Shown here in pieces: positions 18,747 through 26,755 of a DNA stretch of 64,000 nucleotides. The notes beneath the pieces were generated by a model. It had not been told where the DNA came from. It saw nothing but the letters and a program-made list of their open reading frames with translations, and did no database searches. This DNA comes from an uncultured Bacteroidales bacterium (lineage in GTDB: Bacteria > Bacteroidota > Bacteroidia > Bacteroidales > F082): the NCBI GenBank assembly GCA_905234455.1, contig CAJOIH010000007.1, positions 124,001-188,000 on the forward strand, written 5' to 3'. Positions within the stretch are counted from its first letter, which is position 1. Each line of letters begins with the position of its first letter. The position numbers and the translations under genes were made by a program.

Positions 18747-18804
18747 CAAAAGTAGGAAAAAAATCCAAAAAGCAACACGAAATAAAAACTTTTCTTTATC
18801 TTTG
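18747..18804. promoter_or_regulatory. Divergent promoters for GH92 (-) and the Asp-box secreted protein (+)
   Basis: Minus strand: TACTTTTG (18747-18754) with TTG at 18773-18775 (18-base spacer), 34 bases from the GH92 ATG. Plus strand: TATCTTTG (18797-18804), about 65 bases before the ATG at 18869; no clear -33 element for it. Confidence 0.5.
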
Positions 18805-18868
18805 CACGTTAAATGGTATTACCAGACAAAAAGAAACACTAATCATTATTCACTAAAACTATTATCAA

Positions 18869-20857
18869 ATGAAAAAAGTTCTTTTACTTTCATTGAGCCT
18901 TGTGCTGGGTTTCAGCGCATTTGCTCAGAGACAAGTCATCAAGAATGATGCTCGCCAAGCTACCGCCAGCGCCAAGAAGGTCGCTGTTGGCAAGGAGCTG
19001 CCCACTGAAGCTTCAAGCTTCACCCCCCAGGCCATCCATCAGAGTGTTGTCGTCAACAGATGGGATGACATGGAAGACGCCGAGACCATGGAGACCACCT
19101 ATGACCTCCAGTCGAACCAGTTTGTTGCCAACCGTATGTTCCAGCGTAGCGACGGTGCAGTTGCCGTTGTTGCCACCATGTCACACGAGGACAACCTGAC
19201 TGCTTCAGACCGTGGTACCGGTTACAACTTCTTCAATGGCAACAATTGGGATGATCAACCCGATGCCCGTATTGAGTCATTCAAGACCGGTTGGCCTTCA
19301 ATCGCCCAATGGGGTGAACGCGGCGAAATCGTCCTCTGCCACGGCAACAGCCACATGCAGTGCTTCACCAGAGAAGTCGCTGGCGAAGGCGAATGGCAGT
19401 ACATGGGTTACCTTCCGGATTTCCCCGATGGCTATCCTTACAGCGAATACCCCACCTGGCCCAGAGTGGTGACCTGTGGTGACAACCACAACATCATCAT
19501 TGCCGTGGCTGCCCTTCAGCACTCCATCAGCTCTGATGAGACCGATGTCCGCACCTGCTTCTGGCGTTCAGAAGACGCCGTCAACTGGACCTGCTCCTAT
19601 GGTCCTATCGCCGACCTCGGCCTTGGCTATGAAATCGGCAACTTCTCCGCTGATGACTACTGCTTGGCCGCCAATGGTCACAACGTCGCTCTGGTCTACT
19701 CCGGTTGCCTGACCAACAGCCTCTGGCTGTTCAGCTCCACCGACGATGGTTTGACTTGGACTCCTACCAAAGTTTGGGAACACCCCTTCGAAGGCCACGA
19801 GCTTGACGAAGAAGGTCTGGACTACGGTGACACCCTGTTCGCTCCCATGAACAGCTCCGTCGTCATTGACAACAATGGCGTCACCCATATCGCCATGAAC
19901 ACCTTTGAGTTTACACACACGTCCGATAATCAGCCCGGTTACTACACCTATTGGTCAGGCCGCAGCGTTGACGGCATCCTCTACTGGAACTCCACTCAGG
20001 AAGCTCCCATCCAATCCCCTGACGGCAACCCGTTCCACGCTGCTCGTCTGTGGTGGCCTATCGTTGGTCAAAGCGGATACGTCCACATGGAGAACGACTC
20101 CACCAGATGGATTGGTATGATCCCGATGTACGAAGATGAAAACGGTTCCCTCATCGACTGGGACAACGACAAGTTCTACAACGACAACTACCACAGCAAG
20201 TTGTACGGCGCTTCAGGTCATCCGGTCCTTTCATGCGATCCCAATGGCAACCTCGCCTGCGCCTTCTCAGCACCTATCACCAGACGTACCAACGAAGCTG
20301 GCGGTTCGGAATATTACTGCAGAAGCATTTACGTCAGCTACAAGAATGTTGACGAGGACTACTGGCATCAAATTGAGGACGACCTGACCGACGACAATGT
20401 CAACTTCATGTACATGTTGACCGACAACCTCTTCACCATCTCCGTCCTGAACACCATCAACGACGGTGAATTCTGGTTCGGCTTCCAGAGCGACGATGAA
20501 ATCGGTTTCGCATGGGGTACTGATCCCACTCAGGCTGCTACTTCCACCAACGTCATCCACGCCTGCAAGGTGATTGCTCCTGCTGAATTTGTGAACGTTC
20601 CCGAGAACAATGACGCCAAGGATGTGGTTTACAACATCTATCCCAACCCCGCCACTGACTACATGGTTGTGAGCTCAGCCATGGACGCCGAGGCCACCAT
20701 CACCATCGTCAACCTCGTTGGCCAGACTGTGAAGCAGTTCAACCAGCACCTTGGCACTGGTGACAACACCATCAACATCGACCTCAAGAGCGGTGTCTAC
20801 TTCTGCACCATCAGCGCCAATGGCTTCGACAAGACCGTCAAAGTCGTTGTGAAATAA
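18869..20857 (+). CDS. Secreted beta-propeller-like protein (Asp-box) with T9SS type A sorting domain
   Basis: A 662-residue exported protein with signal peptide (1-19, AFAQ). The body has sialidase-like features: repeated aromatic/aspartate turns and an Asp-box, SSTDDGLTWTP, with similar FWRSEDAVNWT upstream, suggesting a BNR beta-propeller. The conserved arginine triad of real sialidases was not identified, so enzyme activity is uncertain. The last ~75 residues (VVYNIYPNPATDYM, ITIVNLVGQTVKQF, LKSGVYFCTIS, KTVKVVVK) are a textbook T9SS type A sorting domain. It sits alone between a promoter and a strong terminator, as expected for a well-expressed surface protein. Ligand unknown. Confidence 0.85.
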   Translation: MKKVLLLSLSLVLGFSAFAQRQVIKNDARQATASAKKVAVGKELPTEASSFTPQAIHQSVVVNRWDDMEDAETMETTYDLQSNQFVANRMFQRSDGAVAVVATMSHEDNLTASDRGTGYNFFNGNNWDDQPDARIESFKTGWPSIAQWGERGEIVLCHGNSHMQCFTREVAGEGEWQYMGYLPDFPDGYPYSEYPTWPRVVTCGDNHNIIIAVAALQHSISSDETDVRTCFWRSEDAVNWTCSYGPIADLGLGYEIGNFSADDYCLAANGHNVALVYSGCLTNSLWLFSSTDDGLTWTPTKVWEHPFEGHELDEEGLDYGDTLFAPMNSSVVIDNNGVTHIAMNTFEFTHTSDNQPGYYTYWSGRSVDGILYWNSTQEAPIQSPDGNPFHAARLWWPIVGQSGYVHMENDSTRWIGMIPMYEDENGSLIDWDNDKFYNDNYHSKLYGASGHPVLSCDPNGNLACAFSAPITRRTNEAGGSEYYCRSIYVSYKNVDEDYWHQIEDDLTDDNVNFMYMLTDNLFTISVLNTINDGEFWFGFQSDDEIGFAWGTDPTQAATSTNVIHACKVIAPAEFVNVPENNDAKDVVYNIYPNPATDYMVVSSAMDAEATITIVNLVGQTVKQFNQHLGTGDNTINIDLKSGVYFCTISANGFDKTVKVVVK

Positions 20858-20877
20858 ACACTGACCTTATCCATTTG

Positions 20878-20913
20878 AAAAAACGTCTGGCATTTTCTGC
20901 CAGACGTTTTTTT
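20878..20913 (+). terminator. Intrinsic terminator after the Asp-box gene, seven bases before priA
   Basis: A 15-base stem (20878-20892 with 20898-20912), loop TTTTC, ending in seven Ts (20907-20913). Only ACGACCC separates the T-tract from the priA ATG at 20921. Confidence 0.92.
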
Positions 20914-20920
20914 ACGACCC

Positions 20921-23407
20921 ATGGCTGAAAACACCCGCATCACCCTGTTCGCCGAAGTTCTGCTGCCCGTCCCCGTGCCGGGCACCTTCACCTATCGTGT
21001 ACCCTATGTGCTCAACGACAGCATCCATGTAGGGCAAAGGGTGGCGGTGCAATTCGGCAAGACCAAGATCCTGTCGGGACTGGTAGTGGGCATCACCGAC
21101 AAGGTACCCCAGATGGAGGTGAAATACCTGATCGACCTCCTCGACGACCAGCCTGTCATCAACCCGGTGCAGTTGCGGTTTTGGGAATGGGTCAAGAGCT
21201 ATTACCTATGTCATCTCGGTGAAGTCATGCAGGCGGCGCTGCCTTCGGCATTGAAGCTGAGCAGCGAATCGAAAGTAGCCCTCTCGCCCGACTTCGTCAT
21301 CGACAGCATGGCGCTCAACGACTATGAATACCTCATCGTGGAGGCCTTGCAAACCCAGCCCAAGATCGCCATCAGCGAGGTGAGCAGGATCATCGGCTTT
21401 AAAAAGGTGATGCCTCTGATTCGCACCATGATGGAGAAAGGCATTCTGGTGATTGAGGAAGAGCTCAACGAGAAATACAAGGCCCGTTACGAGCGTTTTG
21501 TGCGCCTGGACGGGGCTTATCGTGACGAGGAACGTTTGCAGGAGCTGATGGACCAGCTGACCAAACGTGCCTACAAGCAGCTGGAGGTGCTGCTCGCCTA
21601 CCTCACTTTGGGCGGTGACTGCGACAACGACATCAAGGCTTCTGAGCTGTTGAAGAAAGCCCAGGCCACGGGCAATATATTGAAATCCATGGTCGAGAAG
21701 GGCATATTCGAGGTTTATGAGCGTCAGGTGAGCCGCCTGAAGGACTTCAAGGCACAGATCCCGGTGGCGGACATCCAGCTCACAGAGGCCCAGCAGCAGG
21801 CCTTTAAAGAGATACACGAAGGTTTTGAGGCCAGCCAACCCGTCTTGCTGCACGGCGTCACTTCGAGTGGCAAGACTGCGATCTACATCAAGCTCATCCA
21901 AGAAGCCTTGGACGAGGGAAAACAGGTGCTGTACCTCTTGCCTGAGATTGCGCTGACCGCCCAAATCATCAACAGGCTGAAGCAATATTTCGGCGACAAA
22001 TTGGGTGTATACCACTCGCGTTACGGTGCCAATGAGCGCGTGGAGGTGTGGCAGCAGGTGAATGACTTCGCCAAGAGCCAGTCGCCGCAACGTCAGGTCA
22101 TCATCGGGTCGCGTTCTGCCATCTTCCTCCCCTACTCCAATCTCGGATTGATCATTGTCGACGAGGAGCACGACAGCAGTTTCAAGCAGGTGGACCCCGC
22201 GCCGCGTTACAACGCTCGCGATGCCGCCATTGTGCTGGGCGCCATCCACAAGGCCAATGTGCTGCTCGGTTCGGCCACGCCGTCGTACGAGAGCTATTAC
22301 AACGCCTTGAACGGCCGTTTCAAGCTGGTGGAACTCATGCAACGCTACGGGGGTGTGGAGATGCCGGAGATCATCCTCAGCGACATGAGGGTGGAGCGGC
22401 GAAGGAAGACCATCCAGGCCGATTTCGGCAGTGTGTTGCTCGATGCCGTGAAGGAGACCTTGGCAGACCGGCATCAGGCCATTTTGTTCCAGAACCGGCG
22501 CGGTTTTTCGCTCCGGGTAGAGTGCGACGATTGCCATTACGTGCCCCAATGCATCAACTGCGACGTCAGCCTCATCTACCACAAGCAGCAGAACGTGTTG
22601 CGCTGCCATTACTGCGGTTACACCGCCAGTGTGCCCGCCGAGTGTCCCAGCTGCCACAGCACCAATCTCAAGATGCACGGCTTCGGCACGGAGAAGGTGG
22701 AAGAAGACCTGAAGATCCTGTTGCCCGAGGCCAAGGTGGCCCGCCTCGACTTGGACACCACCAAGTCGAAGACTGACTACCAAAGCATCTTGGAGGCGTT
22801 CCAGGAGAAGGATACCGACGTGCTGGTGGGCACCCAGATGGTCACCAAGGGCTTGGATTTCGATGCGGTGAAGGTGGTGGGCATCCTCAATGCCGACAAC
22901 ATGCTGTCGTTCCCCGATTTCCGTGCCCACGAACGCAGTTTCCAGCTGATGGCCCAGGTGGCTGGTCGCGCGGGACGCAAGGGTAAGCAGGGGCGTGTCA
23001 TCATCCAGACCTATGAGCCGGGTCATCCCGTATTGCAAGATGTATTGCGCAACGATTTCAAGGGATTGTATGGAAAGCAGATGGCCACAAGGCAACAGTT
23101 TGGCTATCCGCCTTTCTACAGGCTGGTCATGATTCGGCTTAAGCACAAGGATTTCCGCAAGCTCAACCCTGCGGCGGCGGAGCTGTCGAGCCTGTTGCGG
23201 CCCATTTTCAAGCAGGATTTGCTGGGTCCGGAGTACCCTATGGTATCAAGGGTTAAAAACCTGTATATCAAGCAGATGCTGGTCAAATTCAACCGAGAGC
23301 ACAACGCACAACAAGTTAAAGATTTGATTATCAATAAAATACATCAATTCCAATTGATGCCGGAATACAAATCCGTGATTGTCCAGATTGATGTGGATCC
23401 GATTTAA
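20921..23407 (+). CDS. priA: Primosomal protein N' (replication restart helicase PriA)
   Basis: An 828-residue PriA. The N-terminal 3'-DNA-binding region (VLLPVPVPGTFTYRVP, HVGQRVAVQFG) is followed by the helicase with Walker A GVTSSGKTA (about 313) and DEEH in IIVDEEHDSSFKQ, then the cysteine-rich zinc region (CDDCHYVPQCINCDVSL, CHYCGYTA, CPSCHS) and the C-terminal helicase lobe (VGTQMVTKGLDFD, QVAGRAGRKGKQG). It reloads the replisome at stalled forks. Length is about 100 residues above E. coli PriA, through an insertion before the helicase core. The gene starts seven bases after a terminator and no promoter is visible, so expression by read-through or from inside the upstream gene is likely. 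Its stop overlaps the stop of the convergent plug gene. Confidence 0.96.
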   Translation: MAENTRITLFAEVLLPVPVPGTFTYRVPYVLNDSIHVGQRVAVQFGKTKILSGLVVGITDKVPQMEVKYLIDLLDDQPVINPVQLRFWEWVKSYYLCHLGEVMQAALPSALKLSSESKVALSPDFVIDSMALNDYEYLIVEALQTQPKIAISEVSRIIGFKKVMPLIRTMMEKGILVIEEELNEKYKARYERFVRLDGAYRDEERLQELMDQLTKRAYKQLEVLLAYLTLGGDCDNDIKASELLKKAQATGNILKSMVEKGIFEVYERQVSRLKDFKAQIPVADIQLTEAQQQAFKEIHEGFEASQPVLLHGVTSSGKTAIYIKLIQEALDEGKQVLYLLPEIALTAQIINRLKQYFGDKLGVYHSRYGANERVEVWQQVNDFAKSQSPQRQVIIGSRSAIFLPYSNLGLIIVDEEHDSSFKQVDPAPRYNARDAAIVLGAIHKANVLLGSATPSYESYYNALNGRFKLVELMQRYGGVEMPEIILSDMRVERRRKTIQADFGSVLLDAVKETLADRHQAILFQNRRGFSLRVECDDCHYVPQCINCDVSLIYHKQQNVLRCHYCGYTASVPAECPSCHSTNLKMHGFGTEKVEEDLKILLPEAKVARLDLDTTKSKTDYQSILEAFQEKDTDVLVGTQMVTKGLDFDAVKVVGILNADNMLSFPDFRAHERSFQLMAQVAGRAGRKGKQGRVIIQTYEPGHPVLQDVLRNDFKGLYGKQMATRQQFGYPPFYRLVMIRLKHKDFRKLNPAAAELSSLLRPIFKQDLLGPEYPMVSRVKNLYIKQMLVKFNREHNAQQVKDLIINKIHQFQLMPEYKSVIVQIDVDPI

Positions 23408-24675
23408 TGGGAATTAACGGTGGTGTAACCGATTAATTCGTCATAGCCTTTAGAGGCGTTGTAGTAATAGAAATAGATTTTATAGAGGTTTTGGGTATCC
23501 CAGAGGTTGCCTTCGGTGAGTTCGGTGGATACCAGGCCTGTGTCGCGGTCGGCGGTGACGAACAGGAAGTTGTAGTAGCCTTGTTTGAGGAGCATTTGGC
23601 AGAGGTAGCCATGGAGCTCGTAGTTGTATTGCATGAGGTTGCGGTCGTCGAACTGCCAGTTGTTGGCGGCGCCCATCACATACATATCCTCGTGGGTGAG
23701 TGGCGCGGGCCAGCGGAGGAAGAGGTTGAGCCAAGCGTAGTCGGCTTCGGTGTTGGTCTCATGGCCTTCGTTGGCGATATAGACATATTTCTCGCCGTGG
23801 ATGTCTTCGTAGGTGACGTAGGGTTTGCGGGCGCGCGGGTCGCAGATGGCGTAGTCAACCACGTAATAGTCGTCGGTTTGATAGATATGGGCGATGTTTT
23901 CGGAGTTGAAGTAGAAGTTGCTGAAGTTGACGCGGCGGTATTGGTTGGCGGCTTCGAACACGGTCATGGGATCATGTTCGTAGGAGATGTAGTCGGGGTA
24001 AACGAAGGAGGGTTTCATGCCGACGGAGGCATTGTCCCAGCGGCCGTTCTGGCGAATGGTCAGGTTGGAGTAGTCTTGGATATTGCCTCCCATGATGCTT
24101 GACATGCTCACTTTGACATTGAGTTGGTGGTGGGTATCGCTGAGGCTGAGATCGTCGCAATAGCGCGGCACGGAGGCGTTGATGGAGGCTTTCTCGTCGA
24201 GCACCATGAAGCGTCGGGTGAAATAGAGGTCGGAGGGGTCGTCGCCGTAGACGATGAGCAGGTAGTTGCCTGACGCCACCGGCATCATATCGGCTTCGGG
24301 GAAATTCAGTTGATAGTGCACGTAGTCGACGAGGGTGTTGCGTGAGAACTCGTAGTTGTCGATACGGCCATATTCATAACCGGAGGCGTAGTTATACCGT
24401 TGGATTTCCGTGGGGAACCAGTCGTTGGTGCAGTGGATGAAGGTATAGTTCAGCACTTGTCCTTCGGAGCCCAGAAGGTCGAAGGCGAGGGTGAGCCGTT
24501 GTTGTGGCTGGTCGAGTGGGATGAGCGGGTCTTCGAGTTGGTTGCCGTCGGCGTAAAGCAGCACGGTTCTCACCGATTCCTTGTAGTCAAGGTCATCGCA
24601 GGGCAGGTCGAAATCCTGTCCGAAGGCATTCCATGCGACGAGGAGGAGGGTCAGAAGAGTGAGCGCCCGTTTCAT
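23404..24675 (-). CDS. T9SS plug-type protein (DUF5103 domain)
   Basis: A 423-residue exported protein; I take the ATG at 24673-24675, which gives MKRALTLLTLLLVAWNAFGQ as signal peptide, rather than the longer in-frame opening that overlaps the HIT gene. The body has DUF5103 features: LNYTFIHCTNDWFPTEIQRY, YEFSRNTLVDYVHYQLNFP, ASGNYLLIVYGDD, FTRRFMVLDE and YFNSENIAHIYQTDDYYVVDY. A member of this family was found as the Plug that closes the SprA translocon pore from the periplasmic side in Flavobacterium johnsoniae. It is the third gene of greA-HIT-plug on the minus strand; sprA lies about 26 kb away. Family assignment is from memory of the motif pattern but is strong. Confidence 0.85.
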   Translation of the reverse strand: MKRALTLLTLLLVAWNAFGQDFDLPCDDLDYKESVRTVLLYADGNQLEDPLIPLDQPQQRLTLAFDLLGSEGQVLNYTFIHCTNDWFPTEIQRYNYASGYEYGRIDNYEFSRNTLVDYVHYQLNFPEADMMPVASGNYLLIVYGDDPSDLYFTRRFMVLDEKASINASVPRYCDDLSLSDTHHQLNVKVSMSSIMGGNIQDYSNLTIRQNGRWDNASVGMKPSFVYPDYISYEHDPMTVFEAANQYRRVNFSNFYFNSENIAHIYQTDDYYVVDYAICDPRARKPYVTYEDIHGEKYVYIANEGHETNTEADYAWLNLFLRWPAPLTHEDMYVMGAANNWQFDDRNLMQYNYELHGYLCQMLLKQGYYNFLFVTADRDTGLVSTELTEGNLWDTQNLYKIYFYYYNASKGYDELIGYTTVNSH

Positions 24676-24682
24676 GGTTGGC

Positions 24683-25075
24683 TCAGAGTTGGCTGGTGAT
24701 GCGGTCGCGAATTGCGACGAACTCTTCCGGTGTGAGTTTGAGGTGTTCTTTTCTGAAGTCGAGGTCGCCTTCCTGGTTGATCGGCACCAGGTGGATATGG
24801 GCGTGGGGCACTTCGAGGCCAATGACGGCCACGGCGATGCGTTTGCAGGGGATGGCTTTTTCGATGGCGGCGGCCACGTGTTTGGCGAACACCATCATTT
24901 GGCCAAGTTCTTGGTCATCGATATTGAAGATGTAGTCGGTCTCGTGTTTCGGCACGACGAGGGTATGGCCGGCTGACAGCGGGTTGATGTCGAGGAAGGC
25001 GAAGAACTTGTCGTTCTCTGCAATTTTATAGCAAGGGATTTCGCCTTGGATGATTCTGGAGAAAATGGTAGGCAT
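24683..25075 (-). CDS. HIT family nucleotide-binding hydrolase
   Basis: A 130-residue protein with the histidine triad HAHIHLVPI (His 91, 93, 95) and the usual N-terminal IFSRIIQGEIPCYKI and LSAGHTLVVPK segments, the Hint/PKCI branch. Members hydrolyse nucleoside phosphoramidates and related adenylated compounds. It starts one base after the greA stop and ends seven bases before the plug gene, so the three are one operon. The usual length is 110-140 residues. The physiological substrate is unknown. Confidence 0.93.
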   Translation of the reverse strand: MPTIFSRIIQGEIPCYKIAENDKFFAFLDINPLSAGHTLVVPKHETDYIFNIDDQELGQMMVFAKHVAAAIEKAIPCKRIAVAVIGLEVPHAHIHLVPINQEGDLDFRKEHLKLTPEEFVAIRDRITSQL

Positions 25076-25076
25076 A

Positions 25077-25553
25077 TTATTGACGGGTTATTTCAAGGAC
25101 TTCGAAGATCATTTTACCGGCGGGGACGACGATTTCGGCCATTTCGCCGACTTTTTTACCGAGGAGGCCCTGTCCGATGGGGGAGTTGATGGAAAGTTTT
25201 CCTGACTTGAAGTCGGCTTCTTTTTCGGGGACGATGGAATAAGTCATGGTCGCCTTGGTTTTGGTGTTGCGGATTTTCACGGTGGAATAGAGCAGCACTT
25301 TGGACGTGTCGATTTTGGACTCGTCGAGGACGCGAGCGTTGAAGATGAGGTCTTGGAGGTCGGCTATTTTGGCTTCGAGGAGGCCTTGTGCTTCCTTGGC
25401 GGCGTCGTATTCAGCATTTTCGGAGAGGTCGCCTTTATCGCGGGCCTCTTGGATGGCTTGGATGATTTTCGGGCGTTCGCGGAGGATGAGGTCATCGAGT
25501 TCATCTTTCAGTTTCTGCAGTCCTTCCGCGGTAAAATACTTGATTTCTGACAT
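25077..25553 (-). CDS. greA: Transcription elongation factor GreA
   Basis: A 158-residue GreA: N-terminal coiled coil with EGLQKLKDELDDLILRERP and the tip motif DKGDLSENAEYDAAKEAQG (acidic residues that enter the RNA polymerase secondary channel), then the FKBP-like C-terminal domain ending SPIGQGLLGKKVGEMAEIVVP. It rescues backtracked RNA polymerase by stimulating transcript cleavage. First gene of greA-HIT-plug. The leader between its promoter and ATG contains an intrinsic terminator hairpin, which may attenuate it. Confidence 0.97.
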   Translation of the reverse strand: MSEIKYFTAEGLQKLKDELDDLILRERPKIIQAIQEARDKGDLSENAEYDAAKEAQGLLEAKIADLQDLIFNARVLDESKIDTSKVLLYSTVKIRNTKTKATMTYSIVPEKEADFKSGKLSINSPIGQGLLGKKVGEMAEIVVPAGKMIFEVLEITRQ

Positions 25554-25586
25554 AGTATATTAATATTTTTAAAACAGCGAAAAAAG

Positions 25587-25610
25587 AGACCCTTACCGGA
25601 ATAAGGGTCT
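25587..25610 (-). terminator. Terminator hairpin inside the greA leader
   Basis: Minus strand: AGACCCTTA, loop TTCCGG, TAAGGGTCT, then CTTTTTTC (25579-25586). A-tract on the other side can extend the stem with one mismatch. It lies 56 bases downstream of the PorV-like stop and also about 10 bases downstream of the predicted greA start site, so it can end the upstream operon and also attenuate greA. Confidence 0.85.
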
Positions 25611-25626
25611 TCTTTTTTTCGATGTG

Positions 25627-25659
25627 CAAAGATACTAAATTTTTCTTAAATGTCGCAAA
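25627..25659 (-). promoter_or_regulatory. greA promoter
   Basis: Minus strand TTTG (25656-25659), 21-base spacer, TATCTTTG (25627-25634). Predicted start near 25621, about 68 bases before the greA ATG. Good match to the Bacteroidota consensus, and it lies upstream of the terminator hairpin. Confidence 0.65.
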
Positions 25660-25665
25660 ACATTT

Positions 25666-26716
25666 TTAGAAAATAAGTCTCACGCCGATGCTGTGGGTGC
25701 CTTTGTAGCTATAGGTGTTACGGAAGGCGTAGTCGACGGCGAGCACAGGGGCGTCCTCACTCTTCGAGATCGGGACCTGGACGGAGGCGCCTGCGTGGAG
25801 GCCTTTGTTGAGGTTCATGCAGTTGTCGTCGAGGATGCCTTTGAACAGGCCGCTTTCGAAGACGTAGCCGCAGCGGACGAGGAACCATTCTCTCCAGCTG
25901 TATTCAGCACCAAGCACGTATTGGTCCTTGGTGAAGGAGTTGGAGATGAAGTTACCAGCGAAGGTGATGCGTTGTTCTTCGGCGAAGTGCCAGTCATAGG
26001 CGGCGGCGATGCTCAGTTGGGTAGGCAACTCGAACTGGTCGGCGCGTTGGATGACGGTCCACTGGAGTGAGCTGTTGGGATAGAAGTAGGCTTTGAACGA
26101 GAGACCGTCGCCTGACATGGTCATGGTGGGTCCAATGTTCTTCAGGGTGATGCCGAAGTGGATGTTGTCGAACGGTCCGGTGACGTATTGGATACCGGCA
26201 TCGAGGGCAACGCCGACGGCGCCCATGTTAGCGGTTGAAGCCGCCGCTGATGCTGTTGGAGAACGACTTGGCGAAGGCGATGTTAATGTTCATCAGGCTA
26301 GGTTTGAAAGTACCCAGACCGGAGCCATCGGGGCTGTCTGTGGTAGTCTCTTGGATTCTACCCGGGTTAAGGGTGAAGAAGGAGAGGCCGAGTACGCTCG
26401 ACTCGCCCACGCGGACGGCGAGGCCGAAGGCTGAGATTCTCACGTCGGAGCCTTTCAGCCAGTCGGTATGCGAGAAGTTGACATCGAGTGACTTGATGCC
26501 CGAGAGGCCGGCGACGTTGCCGTACATGGCTTCGACGCCTTTCACGAACGACATGCCTGCGTTACCCCAGCCTGCTGAGGCAGCATAGGGGTTGATCAGC
26601 AATTCGGGAGCGCCGGCTTGGCCTGAACGGTCCTCATTACCTGCAAATGCCTTGGGAGCGCTGACACCCAGGATGAGTGCGAGGCTCAATACCATATATC
26701 TAAATGATTTCTTCAT
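25666..26716 (-). pseudogene. PorV/PorQ-family outer-membrane protein, broken by a frameshift
   Basis: Two adjacent reading frames together make one PorV/PorQ-type barrel. The first (26716 to 26228, 162 residues) has a signal peptide and the N-terminal family block APELLINPYAASAGWGNAGM and YGNVAGLSG, ending ...NSISGGFNR then stop. One base after that stop a second frame opens (26226 to 25666, 186 residues) with MGAVGVALDAGIQYVTG and runs to a proper barrel end, HSIGVRLIF. Reading the second frame a little upstream gives ASTANMGAVGVALDAGI; relatives have a few more residues between these blocks, so a short deletion that changes frame fits best. Combined length (~350) matches the family. PorV shuttles T9SS cargo; paralogues often follow TonB-receptor genes as here. 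It could be a true pseudogene or an assembly error. Confidence 0.8.
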
Positions 26717-26755
26717 GATTCTGATAGTTTTAAAGTTAAGCATTTTCACGATAAA

